Of a stretch of 64,000 nt of DNA, positions 37,383 to 47,506 are shown piece after piece (the stretch's first letter is position 1; the number at the start of each line of letters is the position of its first letter). Below the pieces are notes generated by a model. It was not told the DNA's origin and did not search any database. It worked only from the letters and a program-made list of their open reading frames with translations. Source of the stretch: Emcibacter sp. (GTDB taxonomy: Bacteria; Pseudomonadota; Alphaproteobacteria; Sphingomonadales; Emcibacteraceae); the NCBI GenBank assembly GCA_021774785.1, contig JAJFIQ010000006.1:124001-188000 (forward strand), read 5' to 3'. A program made the translations under genes and the position numbers.

Positions 37383-38578
37383 TCACTTGCTCTGATAATG
37401 GCATCTTTTCGCCTGTAAACTTCTGGCTTTAAATCTGTACCCAATCCGGCACCTTCGGGTGGGGCGATCATGCCATCCTTTACATTCGGGAGCACCGTCA
37501 TGACCTGTGCATACCAGCCGGTATATAGCGCACGAACAGATTCTTGTATCACCGCATTGGGAGCGTTTAAGGACAGATGACACGATGCCGTAAAGACTAC
37601 TGGTCCCGTGCAATCATGGGGGGCAAGGGGAAGGTGGTAGGCTTCTGCCATAGTTGCCACTTTTTTGGCCTCTGAAATGCCGCCGACCCAGCCAAGGTCA
37701 GGCATGATGAAATCTGCCGCATTCCTTTCCATCAGATCCTTATAGCCCCATCGTGTGGCAATAGTTTCACTGGCCGTTACCGGAATGTTGGTTCGGGCGC
37801 GGAATTCTTCAACAGCAGAAAAGCTATCCATTTTAACCGGGTCTTCTATCCAGAAAGGACTATAAGGTTCCAGTGCCTTTGAGATTTTAATGGCGGTCGG
37901 TAAGTTCCACAAGGAATGACATTCCACCATGATGTCCATCTTATCACCCACGGCCTTGCGAATTTTTTCGAAAGGCTCCAGTGCCTGTTTCAAATGTTCC
38001 GTGGAAATGGATTGGCCATTATTGTCTTCCGCTGCGAAATCAAACGGTCAGATTTTCATGGCATTTATCCCTTGATCCAACAAGCTCAGGGCCAATTCAT
38101 CGGCGCGATATAAAAAAGCCTCCAGATCTTCATAGGGGCCTTGGGCCTCCCCCGCCGGTAGGCCAAAATTATGGGTACTCTGCCCCTCAGCCGAACGAAT
38201 ATATTCATAGCCCGCGCAGGTGTTATAGGTACGGATAGCATCACGACTCTTGCCGCCCAAAAGCTGATAAACCGGTTGATTGGTTGCCTTGCCCCATAAA
38301 TCCCACAGCGCAATATCAACAGCAGAATTACCGCGCATTTCCACACCGCTGCTTCTAAAGCCCAGATAGCCGTATAATTCCCGCCAGTGTTTATCAATCT
38401 GCAATGGGTCTTTACCCAACAGATAAGGGGCTATTGTTTCATGAATATAGGCTTCCACCGCCTGTGGCCCCATGAAGGTTTCCCCAAGGCCCACGAACCC
38501 CTCGTCCGTGTGCAACCGCACCCAGCAGAGATTACCATATTCAGTAAGGCGTAATGTTTCAATTTTGATGATTTTCAT
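37367..38578 (-). pseudogene. Enolase-superfamily sugar-acid dehydratase (mandelate racemase/galactonate dehydratase type) interrupted by one in-frame TGA
   Basis: One 403-codon frame from ATG 38578 (overlapping the SDR stop as TGATG) to 37367, interrupted only at codon 177 by TGA (38048-38050). The sequence reads INAMKI-stop-PFDFAAEDNNGQ; homologs have Trp there (KIWPFD), so it looks like a single TGG-to-TGA change. Both halves are otherwise intact: N-terminal capping domain, then the barrel with MVECHSLWN, IEDPVKMD, TASETIA and LAPHDCTGP. It may be inactive, read through or the result of a sequencing error. Confidence 0.85.
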
Positions 38579-39318
38579 CAGTTTGCACTGCCCCCAATAT
38601 TCACACCAAGGCCGCCATCGACCCGTATTTCCTGCCCATTGATAAAGCGGCACTTATCCCCGCAAAGAAAGACAATAAGCTCCCCCACTTCCTGAGGGCG
38701 ACCAATTCGGCCCGTCAGATGGCTCTCATTAAGTTCTGTCATCATCGCATCCGGGTCAGAGGCTTCTGTCAACGCTTTATGTAACATGGGGGTATCAATG
38801 GTACCCGGACATACCGTAACGCACCTGATATGGGGTGAAAAATCAATTGCTATGGAACGGGTCAGCCCCAAAAGGGCAGATTTACTAGTGGCGTAAGCGG
38901 CCACATTGGGCTGGGCAACAAAGGACTGAACACTGGCAACATTGATAACAATACCGCCGTCTGGCATGAGTGGAATAGCATATTTGGCACAAAGGAAGGG
39001 GGCCTTGACATTAACGTCCATAACCATGTCCCATTGCTCTTCAGAAAGCGTCACCGCAGAGCCATATGAAAGAACACCCGCATTATTTATCAAACAATGA
39101 ATTGTCCCGTATTTCTTCTCTATTGCCTGAAAAATATATTCAATTTCAGCGGTATTTCTAAGGTCACATTGGAAAAACGCGGCTTTTGTTTCTTCCTGTT
39201 CCTCAAAGGGTGTCAGGCCAATAACAACGACTTGAAATTTCTCTTTTTCCAGTATTTTTACGGTCGCCAGACCAATGCCCGTCGTGCCCCCGGTAACCAC
39301 GGCAACTTTTCCAGTCAT
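38578..39318 (-). CDS. Short-chain dehydrogenase/reductase (probable sugar dehydrogenase)
   Basis: 246 residues. Rossmann motif TGGTTGIG, NNAG, catalytic Ser (NVASVQS) and YxxxK (YATSK), and C-terminal PQEVGELIVFLCGD / GQEIRVDGG. NAD(P)-dependent. Next to a lactonase and a sugar-acid dehydratase, it probably oxidises an aldose to its lactone. SD AGGAGG. Substrate not determinable. Confidence 0.9.
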   Translation of the reverse strand: MTGKVAVVTGGTTGIGLATVKILEKEKFQVVVIGLTPFEEQEETKAAFFQCDLRNTAEIEYIFQAIEKKYGTIHCLINNAGVLSYGSAVTLSEEQWDMVMDVNVKAPFLCAKYAIPLMPDGGIVINVASVQSFVAQPNVAAYATSKSALLGLTRSIAIDFSPHIRCVTVCPGTIDTPMLHKALTEASDPDAMMTELNESHLTGRIGRPQEVGELIVFLCGDKCRFINGQEIRVDGGLGVNIGGSAN

Positions 39319-39330
39319 GTTAAAACCTCC

Positions 39331-40950
39331 TTATGTTATGGTTCCAAAAAACACCCCGTAACTCTGTAGCAGAATATGCTGCCCCTCAAGCTTTGCTCCT
39401 GAATGTCCGAACCCATCCAATGAGGACACGCTATATTTTTCAGGGATATTTCCCTGTGCTATTTCCGGCGATAAATTGAAACAGGCAAAAATCTTTTCAT
39501 TTTCATGGCATCGGACAATAGCTAATATATTTTCACCTACATCCTCAAAATCAATGGTTCCATAGAGCAAAGCCGAATGCTGTTTGCGCCACTTCAGGAA
39601 TAGCTTAAAGTTATTCAGGATAGATTGGGGGTCATCCGCCTGAAACGCCACCGACTTGGCATGATGTTCATCCGGCACAGGCAGCCATGGTGTGGTTTCA
39701 GTAAAGCCCGCCTTATCGCCATTAGTCCATGGCATAGGGGTCCGACAGCCATCACGGCCCTTAAATGTGGGCCAAAAGGTAATGCCATATGGGTCCTGTA
39801 TCTGTTCGGGTAAAATATCCGCTTCAGTCAGGCCCAATTCATCGCCCTGATACCAACAGACACTGCCGCGCAATGAACATAACAACGCCGCCAGCATTTT
39901 AGCCAGATGATCCGGTGGATTATCCCCACCCCAGCGGCTAAGAACACGCACCACATCATGATTGCCAATTGACCAGCAGGGCAAGCCACCATCCAGTTCA
40001 CTTTCCAAGGCCTCAACCGTTTGACGGATATAATCCACGGTGAAGGTATCCACCAGTAATTCAAAACTATAGGTCATATGAAGGCGGTTATTACCCGCAG
40101 TATAATCAGTCATGGTTTTGATGGATTCTTCCGAAGATACCTCGCCCAGAGCAAGGCGACCGGGATAGCGGTTCATCAGGGCGCGGATGGATTCAAGAAA
40201 TTTGAAATTCTCCGGCTGTGTGTTATCATACTTATGATATTGAAAGGCATAGGGATTATCGACACTGAAGCCCAGACCCTTTCGGGTTTCCTCCGGTTTG
40301 ACAGGATTATTTTTCAGGCAGGTACTATGATAACAGAAATTAATGGCATCCAGTCGAAAGCCATCAACTTTCCTTTTCAGCCAGAACTCAACTTCCGCCA
40401 ACATCTGCTTCGGGACGTCTGGATTATGGAAATTCAGGTCAGGCTGACTGGTCAGGAAATTATGCATATAATATTGTTTTCGACGTGGTTCCCACTCCCA
40501 TGCGCTGCCGCCAAAAATAGCCAACCAGTTATTGGGGGGCGTGCCGTCGGCACTGGGGTCGGCCCAGACGTACCAGTCGGCTTTCGGGTTCGTCCGGTCC
40601 ATACGGCTTTCCTGAAACCAGGCATGTTGATCGGAGGTATGACTAAGCACCTGATCAATGATCACTTTCAATCCCAAAGCGTGGGCGCGGTCAACCAGTA
40701 GATCAAAATCGGCCAGTGTTCCAAACATATCATCAACCTTGCGGTGATCACTGACGTCATAGCCAAAATCCTTCATGGGGGATTTAAAGAAAGGCGAAAT
40801 CCAGATGGCATCGATCCCTAATTCCGCAAAATAATCCAGCTTACTGATGATACCTTGCAGATCACCAATGCCATCATTGTTACTGTCCATTATACTTCGT
40901 GGGTATATCTGATATATAACCGCACCAGACCACCATTCGTCTTTATTCAT
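39331..40950 (-). CDS. Alpha-glucosidase, GH13 (oligo-1,6-glucosidase type)
   Basis: 539 residues, no signal peptide, so cytoplasmic. GH13 barrel with IYQIYPRSIMDSN at the start, nucleophile in VDGFRLDAINF, acid/base in LALGEVSSEE and NHD in IGNHDVVR. Cleaves imported maltose or maltodextrins to glucose, which Glk then phosphorylates. 12 bp upstream of the SDR in the same operon. Confidence 0.92.
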   Translation of the reverse strand: MNKDEWWSGAVIYQIYPRSIMDSNNDGIGDLQGIISKLDYFAELGIDAIWISPFFKSPMKDFGYDVSDHRKVDDMFGTLADFDLLVDRAHALGLKVIIDQVLSHTSDQHAWFQESRMDRTNPKADWYVWADPSADGTPPNNWLAIFGGSAWEWEPRRKQYYMHNFLTSQPDLNFHNPDVPKQMLAEVEFWLKRKVDGFRLDAINFCYHSTCLKNNPVKPEETRKGLGFSVDNPYAFQYHKYDNTQPENFKFLESIRALMNRYPGRLALGEVSSEESIKTMTDYTAGNNRLHMTYSFELLVDTFTVDYIRQTVEALESELDGGLPCWSIGNHDVVRVLSRWGGDNPPDHLAKMLAALLCSLRGSVCWYQGDELGLTEADILPEQIQDPYGITFWPTFKGRDGCRTPMPWTNGDKAGFTETTPWLPVPDEHHAKSVAFQADDPQSILNNFKLFLKWRKQHSALLYGTIDFEDVGENILAIVRCHENEKIFACFNLSPEIAQGNIPEKYSVSSLDGFGHSGAKLEGQHILLQSYGVFFGTIT

Positions 40951-40960
40951 TACTATATTC

Positions 40961-43222
40961 TCATTTTTTTGAAGATTGGATAAGCTTGCGAAACCGGGCT
41001 TGGCCGATCTCGTTATCCGTTACATTGTTAAGGCGCAGGATAGTAATTCCGTTAAGGGAATGATTGGTATAAGCCTGATTAATATTATCCCAGCCATGAT
41101 GTGTAGCAATCCCATGGGCCATTGCATTCTCACCCTTGATAGTAATGCCAACATCATTGGCTGCCGTCGCCACATATTTAAGCAGGGTTCTGGCTTGAGA
41201 ATATATCACCCGGCCATTTTCTTCCTCCTGATCGTCACTTTCCAGATTTGTGAAATGCAGGGCAATCTTTCGCTTGCCCTTATATTCATTGACCAAATTA
41301 ATAATTTTTCCATAACCGTAGCCGCTTATCCTATGCGTATAATCGCTACTGGTTGGAATGAGACCTACGGCCATCTCTGTTATTCGGGGATGCGGGGCAT
41401 TAGGTGACATTTGCCAATGAATTCCTGCTATCTTCATACCCAGTTCAACTTCGGCGAATGCCCCGTCAAATGCCACTATGGCCGCATCAAGCATTCTTCT
41501 ACCGTGGTTAATGAGGGATTCATGATACCAATCCATAAAGTCACGCCCATATTGGGTTTCTACATATTCTTTTGCCTGAACGAAATCATTAGCAACACCA
41601 TCTTCAGGCGTTCCATCGTTGGGTGGGATAATTTCAGATATATTCCGATGCTCGGTTCCCCAGGCCGCATTAACTTTTTCCAATGAGTCATATTTTTTCA
41701 GAATGTAATTCTGAAAGTCCTTCATTGCCGATGGGCTATAGGCCTGAAAGCATCCCCTAGTGGGAAAATCACAGAGAGCATCATTGGGGGTATAGGCCGG
41801 ATAACGCAATTCCCCGGACGCGCCCATGCTAATATTTATTTCGTCCATGATCGAGGCCTTTGCGGCATATCTTTCCTCAAAAGCATTCATGAATTCAATA
41901 TACTGCGGGATAACATAATCATCCTGCCACAAGGATACGGCTTCAATATTCTGGGCTCCATTTTCACCCTGATAATGCATATCCAAACGGGTAATGCCTT
42001 TGTTTTCAAAGTGACCCCATATCCACTCTGGCACCGGCACATTGCATGTGCCGCCGGGATAGCCACCACAACCATGAAATGACATGATCGGCACAATGCG
42101 CAGGTCAGCGGCTTCTATCTCGTCAAATATTCTGTCATAATATGCCCATTCGAATTTATTGTCCCCTGTCCGCTCAAGACCCCACCAGACATCAACGGAT
42201 ACGGCACCAACACCCATTTCCTTTGCCATTCTGATCTGCCGCTTAAAGTCATCCCACTGTTTTTCATCCTCTTTCATATCCAGCGGTGCCATAACATTAG
42301 CCGTAAAACGTTGCTTCTTCTTCAGAAGGAACAATAGGGGGATATCAATTCTTTCTTCCCAATCATATTCATTATGCGCTTTGCCCTCAAATTTTCTGGT
42401 AATCCAGTTTTTTGAGCTATAACCCAAAGCTTCAAGCACTGTATCCACCCTGTTCTGATGAGGCTCATAATGGGCATCCAGCGTTTCTGTGCCAAAGTCA
42501 AAATAGATTTTATGGCTTCCGGGTTTAGGGAGTTCTTTCTCCAAATATTTGACAAAATTGGCCGATGTAGCCGGAATATCAAATGACAGACTAATGGGCC
42601 AATGGGTTGACATAGCAGCGATGCCTCCAAAGACATCTGGATATTTGGCTAAAGCATAAATAGAAATCAATCCGCCCATACTAGAACCCATCATAAAGGT
42701 CTCTTGTTTTCCGGTACGGGTACGGTAATTACTATCAATGAAGGGCTTCAATTCCTCGACAATAAACTTTAGGTAATCATTAGATAAAGGCGTTTCTCCA
42801 TATTCCTTGATGAGATCGTCTTTTACCTTCTCATCTAGGCTATCGAAAGAATCCTGAGGTTGATATTCCATAAAGCGTTTAGCAGTATTCCAAATACCAA
42901 CAACGATAGTTTTCCTGATTTCTCCACTATCCATTAGCTTTTGAATATGCTCATCAACCTTCCATTCACCAGCATAGGCAAGGCTTTTATCAAACATATT
43001 CTGTCCATCATGCATATAGAGTACAGAATATTTTTCGGGATCATCATGATAACCAACGGGCAACCATACATGGATATTTCGACTTGCCACATATTGGGAC
43101 GGAAAATCATCATGTTTGACAAGGGTGCCAATGACGGTTGACGGTTTTTCTTGTTTGTTTTCCGTACATCCCACCGTCAATAGCACAGCCAATAACAGAT
43201 ATAAGTATCTCATAAATTTCAT
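40961..43222 (-). CDS. Lipoprotein fusion: alpha/beta-hydrolase esterase + GH14 beta-amylase
   Basis: 753 residues. Lipobox LLTVGC (Cys19). Residues 30-300 are an esterase D-like alpha/beta hydrolase with nucleophile elbow GSSMGG (Ser181 region), MHDG and a final His (KAHNEYDW). Residues 308-745 are a GH14 beta-amylase: SVDVWWGLER, MSFHGCGGYPGG, general acid Glu in GASGELRYPAY (about 471) and second Glu in LHFTNLESDD (about 661). The position of the active-site loop Asp (Asp101 in soybean) appears to be Gly391. Likely a periplasmic or surface enzyme releasing maltose. The esterase role is unknown. Confidence 0.88.
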   Translation of the reverse strand: MKFMRYLYLLLAVLLTVGCTENKQEKPSTVIGTLVKHDDFPSQYVASRNIHVWLPVGYHDDPEKYSVLYMHDGQNMFDKSLAYAGEWKVDEHIQKLMDSGEIRKTIVVGIWNTAKRFMEYQPQDSFDSLDEKVKDDLIKEYGETPLSNDYLKFIVEELKPFIDSNYRTRTGKQETFMMGSSMGGLISIYALAKYPDVFGGIAAMSTHWPISLSFDIPATSANFVKYLEKELPKPGSHKIYFDFGTETLDAHYEPHQNRVDTVLEALGYSSKNWITRKFEGKAHNEYDWEERIDIPLLFLLKKKQRFTANVMAPLDMKEDEKQWDDFKRQIRMAKEMGVGAVSVDVWWGLERTGDNKFEWAYYDRIFDEIEAADLRIVPIMSFHGCGGYPGGTCNVPVPEWIWGHFENKGITRLDMHYQGENGAQNIEAVSLWQDDYVIPQYIEFMNAFEERYAAKASIMDEINISMGASGELRYPAYTPNDALCDFPTRGCFQAYSPSAMKDFQNYILKKYDSLEKVNAAWGTEHRNISEIIPPNDGTPEDGVANDFVQAKEYVETQYGRDFMDWYHESLINHGRRMLDAAIVAFDGAFAEVELGMKIAGIHWQMSPNAPHPRITEMAVGLIPTSSDYTHRISGYGYGKIINLVNEYKGKRKIALHFTNLESDDQEEENGRVIYSQARTLLKYVATAANDVGITIKGENAMAHGIATHHGWDNINQAYTNHSLNGITILRLNNVTDNEIGQARFRKLIQSSKK

Positions 43223-43223
43223 C

Positions 43224-45785
43224 CTATTTCGTTATCCGTATGGGGGTCATATCATCAAGAATATGAGGGTCATCCGTATGACCCCCGCCGAACTCCCATA
43301 TTCCACCAGTCGGTGTCATCTGTCGGTAATGACCATCACCGCCACTACTGTCCCATGTGGAGATATAAATCTTCGCATCTTCCCAACTGGAAATTCCCAA
43401 TGTGGTCCCTTTATAATTTATGGTGATGGTACGGGCGGCCTGATCCACGGTAAATTCTGGTGCGATGGGCAGATTATGGCCCAATTTCAACGACCCCGCT
43501 CCTTCGGTAGTATATAACTGATTGCCCCATCCAAATAACATATGGCCCAAATCCCATGAAAAACCTTCGGGTGCTTTGGCATATAGTAGCGGTAAATCCG
43601 TCATGCCCTGATGTTCCGGCAAATCAATATAGATACTAAAAACCACATGATCAAAACCGTTAGGGGCGAGCCAATGGGACTTTATTTCTTTCATTTTTAT
43701 AGTTAGACCCAAATTCTTACCGCCAGCCTTTATACTGACCTGCTCAATGTCCATCTGACTTTGAAAACTGGACTCACTTGGTTTTGTGTAATTCCCATTT
43801 GGCCCCAGGTCATCGCCCAACGCATCACTAACCGTAATATCTATCTGGGGAGTAAGAACATTGGTCTGGTAATATTGTTGGTCGCTCACCACACCTAAGG
43901 ACGATGCATATAACTGAAATATATGCTTCTCCTGTCCCAAATCTTCTACAATAATATCCGTTTTCCAACGGCCTTCATGATCAGCCTGTATGGCCGTTGC
44001 ACGATCAAGGTTACCATCTATGACCAACTGCAATGCCGTATCAGCTTGTGACACCGAACCGGAAATAGACGTGGTTTCCAGCAAAATATGCCCGTCAATA
44101 TCCTGATCAATCTGGATTTGATTATTTTCTTGGACAACCAAATCCATTGGCTTCCCCGCCAGAAGAATTAAAATGGCTCTGGGGGGCAGTTCCAAAGTTA
44201 GCACGCCTGTCTCATCGACCTGAAGGTCATTGTCAAAATCCTCACCCGAAAGCAGTGATAATTTCTGGCCCGGTTGCAATCCCGTAGCAAGATTACTGAG
44301 TAGGGTTTTATGGTCCGCACTGTTAAATATAACCAGGGCTGTCGCCCCCTCATATTCCCGCTTATAGGCCAGTGCCCCCGGACCAGTTCCGTTATCACCG
44401 AGTATTTCCAACGACCCCCGGCTGAAGACTTTATTGTTGGTACGAAGAGCGGTCAGTTTCTTGATATAGAGATACATTTCAGACGTCGTATCAAAATGGT
44501 CCTGTTTGCTTGCATATCCGCCCGCAAACATAGTTTGCCGGGTCTCCAGCAAGGCCTGTTCATCCCCTTGATAGATGACAGGAATGCCCGGCACTGTCAT
44601 GATCATAGCCAATGCTTGCTTGAAAGCTGCCAGACTGCCTTTTTTCAGGAAACGCTGAACATCATGATTATCGACAAAATTAAGCATGATATAAGGATCG
44701 CTATAGGCTTCCATCTGCTTATTCAGACGATACGTCAGATTGCTGGTAGGGCGTCCCTGTGCAAAAACCCGTGTCATTTCCTCATAAAGGGGGAAAGCGA
44801 TAGCAGATGGCAGTTGCGGCTCATCATCCGTTCCCTGAAATGAAGCTATCTTAAGTTCCCCCTGATCATGCATTGGGGGTGAGGTTTCAAATATTTCACC
44901 AAAGACCGGGAAAGCCATACGGCCCGTTTTTGCAGCAGAATTCTTGATCCCGTCCTCAGCATGTATGAAATCTTGTAAAAAATCATGCTCAAGATATTTT
45001 GCACTATCAAGACGGTAAGCATCCACGCCTACTTCTTTAATCCAATAGTGATAGGTATCTTTCATCGTTCTGCGCACAACAGGGTTTCCTGTATTCACGT
45101 CATTCAACCCCGATAACTGATAGGTAAATTCTTGATTTGGGTCAGAATAGTCAATAACTTCCGGCGTCCAGTGATAAATATCCGCTACCACATGATCAGG
45201 ATTATTGCGGTCAATCAGATTAAAGGGCTCCTGCGTCGGTGCAGCTGAAGGCTGGCTACCGGAAATCAGGGAGAAATTTTCCGCCGTATTTTTTGGGTTA
45301 TATTGCCCTTCATACTGAAAAAAACGTCCCGTATGATTAATGACAATATCCTGTATCAGATACATGTCTTTTTCATGGATATTATGGGAAAGCGTCTTGT
45401 AGGTTTCAAGGTTACCGTAATGTTCATCTACGGCCTTAAAGTTCCTGGCCCAATATCCGTGATAACCGCTATGGCCAATAGCAGGGTTATACCAGAGATT
45501 AGCCACCGGCGGCGTAATCCATACAGCAGTAGCACCCAGTTCCTTGATATAGTCCAGTTTATCAATGACCCCCTGAAGATCACCGCCGTTATAATAACTT
45601 TCCTTACTAGGGTCATAGACATTGGCCCCCTGATCATTATTGTTTTTATCACCGTCATTAAAACGGTCTGTCATCAGAAAATAAATTATTTGATCCCGCC
45701 ATTCCGGTGAGGCCACATGAAGATTTTGTCCCTTATTGCATGAGCCAAGCAGCCCCAGAAATATAATGACCCAAAATAGTCTCAT
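43224..45785 (-). CDS. Alpha-amylase GH13 lipoprotein with C-terminal glucodextranase-C/DOMON-like module
   Basis: 853 residues. Lipobox (LGLLGSC). GH13 core about 25-540: nucleophile in VDAYRLDSAKY, acid in VFGEIFE, NHD in FVDNHDVQRF. A beta-sandwich follows (about 550-640). The C-terminal part (about 650-845) has DALGDDLGPNGNYTKP and HVVFSIYIDLPE, typical of glucodextranase domain C. Degrades starch in the periplasm or at the outer membrane. ATGA overlap with the MFS gene. Confidence 0.9.
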   Translation of the reverse strand: MRLFWVIIFLGLLGSCNKGQNLHVASPEWRDQIIYFLMTDRFNDGDKNNNDQGANVYDPSKESYYNGGDLQGVIDKLDYIKELGATAVWITPPVANLWYNPAIGHSGYHGYWARNFKAVDEHYGNLETYKTLSHNIHEKDMYLIQDIVINHTGRFFQYEGQYNPKNTAENFSLISGSQPSAAPTQEPFNLIDRNNPDHVVADIYHWTPEVIDYSDPNQEFTYQLSGLNDVNTGNPVVRRTMKDTYHYWIKEVGVDAYRLDSAKYLEHDFLQDFIHAEDGIKNSAAKTGRMAFPVFGEIFETSPPMHDQGELKIASFQGTDDEPQLPSAIAFPLYEEMTRVFAQGRPTSNLTYRLNKQMEAYSDPYIMLNFVDNHDVQRFLKKGSLAAFKQALAMIMTVPGIPVIYQGDEQALLETRQTMFAGGYASKQDHFDTTSEMYLYIKKLTALRTNNKVFSRGSLEILGDNGTGPGALAYKREYEGATALVIFNSADHKTLLSNLATGLQPGQKLSLLSGEDFDNDLQVDETGVLTLELPPRAILILLAGKPMDLVVQENNQIQIDQDIDGHILLETTSISGSVSQADTALQLVIDGNLDRATAIQADHEGRWKTDIIVEDLGQEKHIFQLYASSLGVVSDQQYYQTNVLTPQIDITVSDALGDDLGPNGNYTKPSESSFQSQMDIEQVSIKAGGKNLGLTIKMKEIKSHWLAPNGFDHVVFSIYIDLPEHQGMTDLPLLYAKAPEGFSWDLGHMLFGWGNQLYTTEGAGSLKLGHNLPIAPEFTVDQAARTITINYKGTTLGISSWEDAKIYISTWDSSGGDGHYRQMTPTGGIWEFGGGHTDDPHILDDMTPIRITK

Positions 45786-47305
45786 GCTTTAGCCTTTCTG
45801 TCAGCAACATCGTCAACCCGCAACATCATAAGTCCAGACGTAAACATACAAAGCCCACCAAATGCCACTGCATAGATAGGCTCACCGTCAAATACAGTGC
45901 GCAGCAAAACGCCTAAGATACTGGCAGCCAGAATTTGGGGAATGACGATGAAGAAATTAAAAATTCCCATATAAACGCCGATTTTACTGGATGGTACCGC
46001 CGCGATAAGAATGGCATAGGGGATAGATAAAACCGATGCCCATGCAAAACCTACACACGCCATAGACAACACAAGCCATACAGGATCTTTCAGAACGAGA
46101 AACGACATTAAACCAAGTCCGCCAATGAACATGTTAATCATATGGGCAAATTTGCGGTTGGTTTTCCTGACAAATACAGGAATGGTAAAAGCTGCCAGTG
46201 CGGCAAAGCCACTATATGACGCAAACAGGATACCGACCCAGTCTGCGGCTTCATTATAAAGGGCCGATGTGGCATCCGTAGAGCCATAATGAAAATCAGC
46301 AACCGCAGGGGTTGTATATATCCACATGGTGAATAATGAGAACCATGTAAGGAACTGAGCAAAGCCAAGCTGTTTCATGGTTTTGGGCATATGGAACATA
46401 TCGTCCACGACCGCGTAAAATCCATTGTTCGTACGACCACGGTCCTTCAGGAATGCAGTGATTATCTGAATGAAGCCAAAAGCAATACTACCCATGGTCA
46501 GGATGTAAAGCTGCTTGTCAAAAGACTGGCTATATATAATTCCTGTGGTAATTAAGCCCAATAGTATCCAGACAGCACCGCCTTTTCTGTAATCGGAACC
46601 GGATTTTACAATCTGGTCTTCAGTAAAATCATGACCGAGATCTTCATCAGCGGTTTTGTTGAATTCTTTTAACTGTTCCGGTGAATATTCCTTGGTGGAA
46701 ATTACCGTCCACATCACCGCCAGAAATAATGCCGCCCCGCCAAAGTAAAAAGCATATAGCACCGAATCCGGCACGACTCCTTCGGGGGCCACATTGCTTA
46801 TCCCCATCCAGTTAGTCATGAGCCATGGTAAAGAGGAGGCGATGACACCCGCAACACCAATGAAAAAGCTTTGCATGGCAAAGGCTGTCGTACTTTGTTC
46901 ATCATCCAGCATATCGCCGACAAAGGCTCTGAACGGTTCCATGGAAACATTGATTGAGGCATCAATAACCCAGAGCATCCCGGCAGCGATCCATAGCGTT
47001 GGTGAATTGGGCATAATAAAAATACCAAGGGTGGTAAAAATAGCGCCATAAGTAAAATACGGCCGCCGTCTTCCCCCCCGCTTAGTCCATGTATTGTCGC
47101 TCATATACCCGATGATAGGCTGAACAATTAATCCTGTTAGGGGGGCCGCGATCCAGAGTATTGCGATCTCATCTATATCCGCGCCAAGTGTTTGAAAAAT
47201 ACGGCTGACATTTGAATTCTGCAAAGAAAAACCAAACTGAATTCCAAGGAACCCAAAAGACATATTCCATATTTGCCAAAAACTTAAACGAGGTTTAGTT
47301 GTCAT
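45782..47305 (-). CDS. MFS maltose/maltodextrin transporter (SLC45-like, MalT/MalY type)
   Basis: 507 residues from ATG 47305 (SD GGGAG); a TTG five codons upstream is less likely. Twelve transmembrane helices. FGFLGIQFGFSLQNSNVSRIF and IGYMSDNTWTKRGGRRRPYF are typical of the alpha-glucoside MFS importers of Alphaproteobacteria and Xanthomonads. It brings oligosaccharides across the inner membrane. First gene of the operon; an ATACGTAT operator-like site lies about 80 bp upstream. Confidence 0.88.
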   Translation of the reverse strand: MTTKPRLSFWQIWNMSFGFLGIQFGFSLQNSNVSRIFQTLGADIDEIAILWIAAPLTGLIVQPIIGYMSDNTWTKRGGRRRPYFTYGAIFTTLGIFIMPNSPTLWIAAGMLWVIDASINVSMEPFRAFVGDMLDDEQSTTAFAMQSFFIGVAGVIASSLPWLMTNWMGISNVAPEGVVPDSVLYAFYFGGAALFLAVMWTVISTKEYSPEQLKEFNKTADEDLGHDFTEDQIVKSGSDYRKGGAVWILLGLITTGIIYSQSFDKQLYILTMGSIAFGFIQIITAFLKDRGRTNNGFYAVVDDMFHMPKTMKQLGFAQFLTWFSLFTMWIYTTPAVADFHYGSTDATSALYNEAADWVGILFASYSGFAALAAFTIPVFVRKTNRKFAHMINMFIGGLGLMSFLVLKDPVWLVLSMACVGFAWASVLSIPYAILIAAVPSSKIGVYMGIFNFFIVIPQILAASILGVLLRTVFDGEPIYAVAFGGLCMFTSGLMMLRVDDVADRKAKA

Positions 47306-47381
47306 ATTATTTACTCCCAAAATTTTCCCTAACTATTTAATAAATATAATAAGTACCGGTAACATATGAACGCAAGTCACC

Positions 47382-47395
47382 ACATACGTATTCAT
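47382..47395. promoter_or_regulatory. LacI-type operator-like site ahead of the MFS operon
   Basis: ACATACGTATTCAT. Its core ATACGTAT (47384-47391) is an 8-bp palindrome and matches two sites in the symporter/lacI intergenic region (55647-55688). It sits just upstream of the likely -35 of the MFS promoter. Confidence 0.6.
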
Positions 47396-47476
47396 TTCAC
47401 TAATACACCTGCATTTGGTTATTTCACTAGATATAGAGGGGTTTAAGAGCCATTTTCATTCGATAAAAAGTTATGT

Positions 47477-47504
47477 TCTCACGTTGTGTCATTTTGACGT
47501 GAGA
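47477..47504. repeat. Perfect 8-bp inverted repeat
   Basis: TCTCACGT (47477-47484) and ACGTGAGA (47497-47504), 12 bp apart, immediately beside the left end of the IS relic. It could be an operator or a hairpin. Confidence 0.5.
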
Positions 47505-47506
47505 GC

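Noticed and set aside
38048-38050. TGA as selenocysteine codon in the dehydratase
   Set aside because: The aligned residue in the enolase superfamily is Trp, not Cys, and no clear bacterial SECIS hairpin follows the codon.
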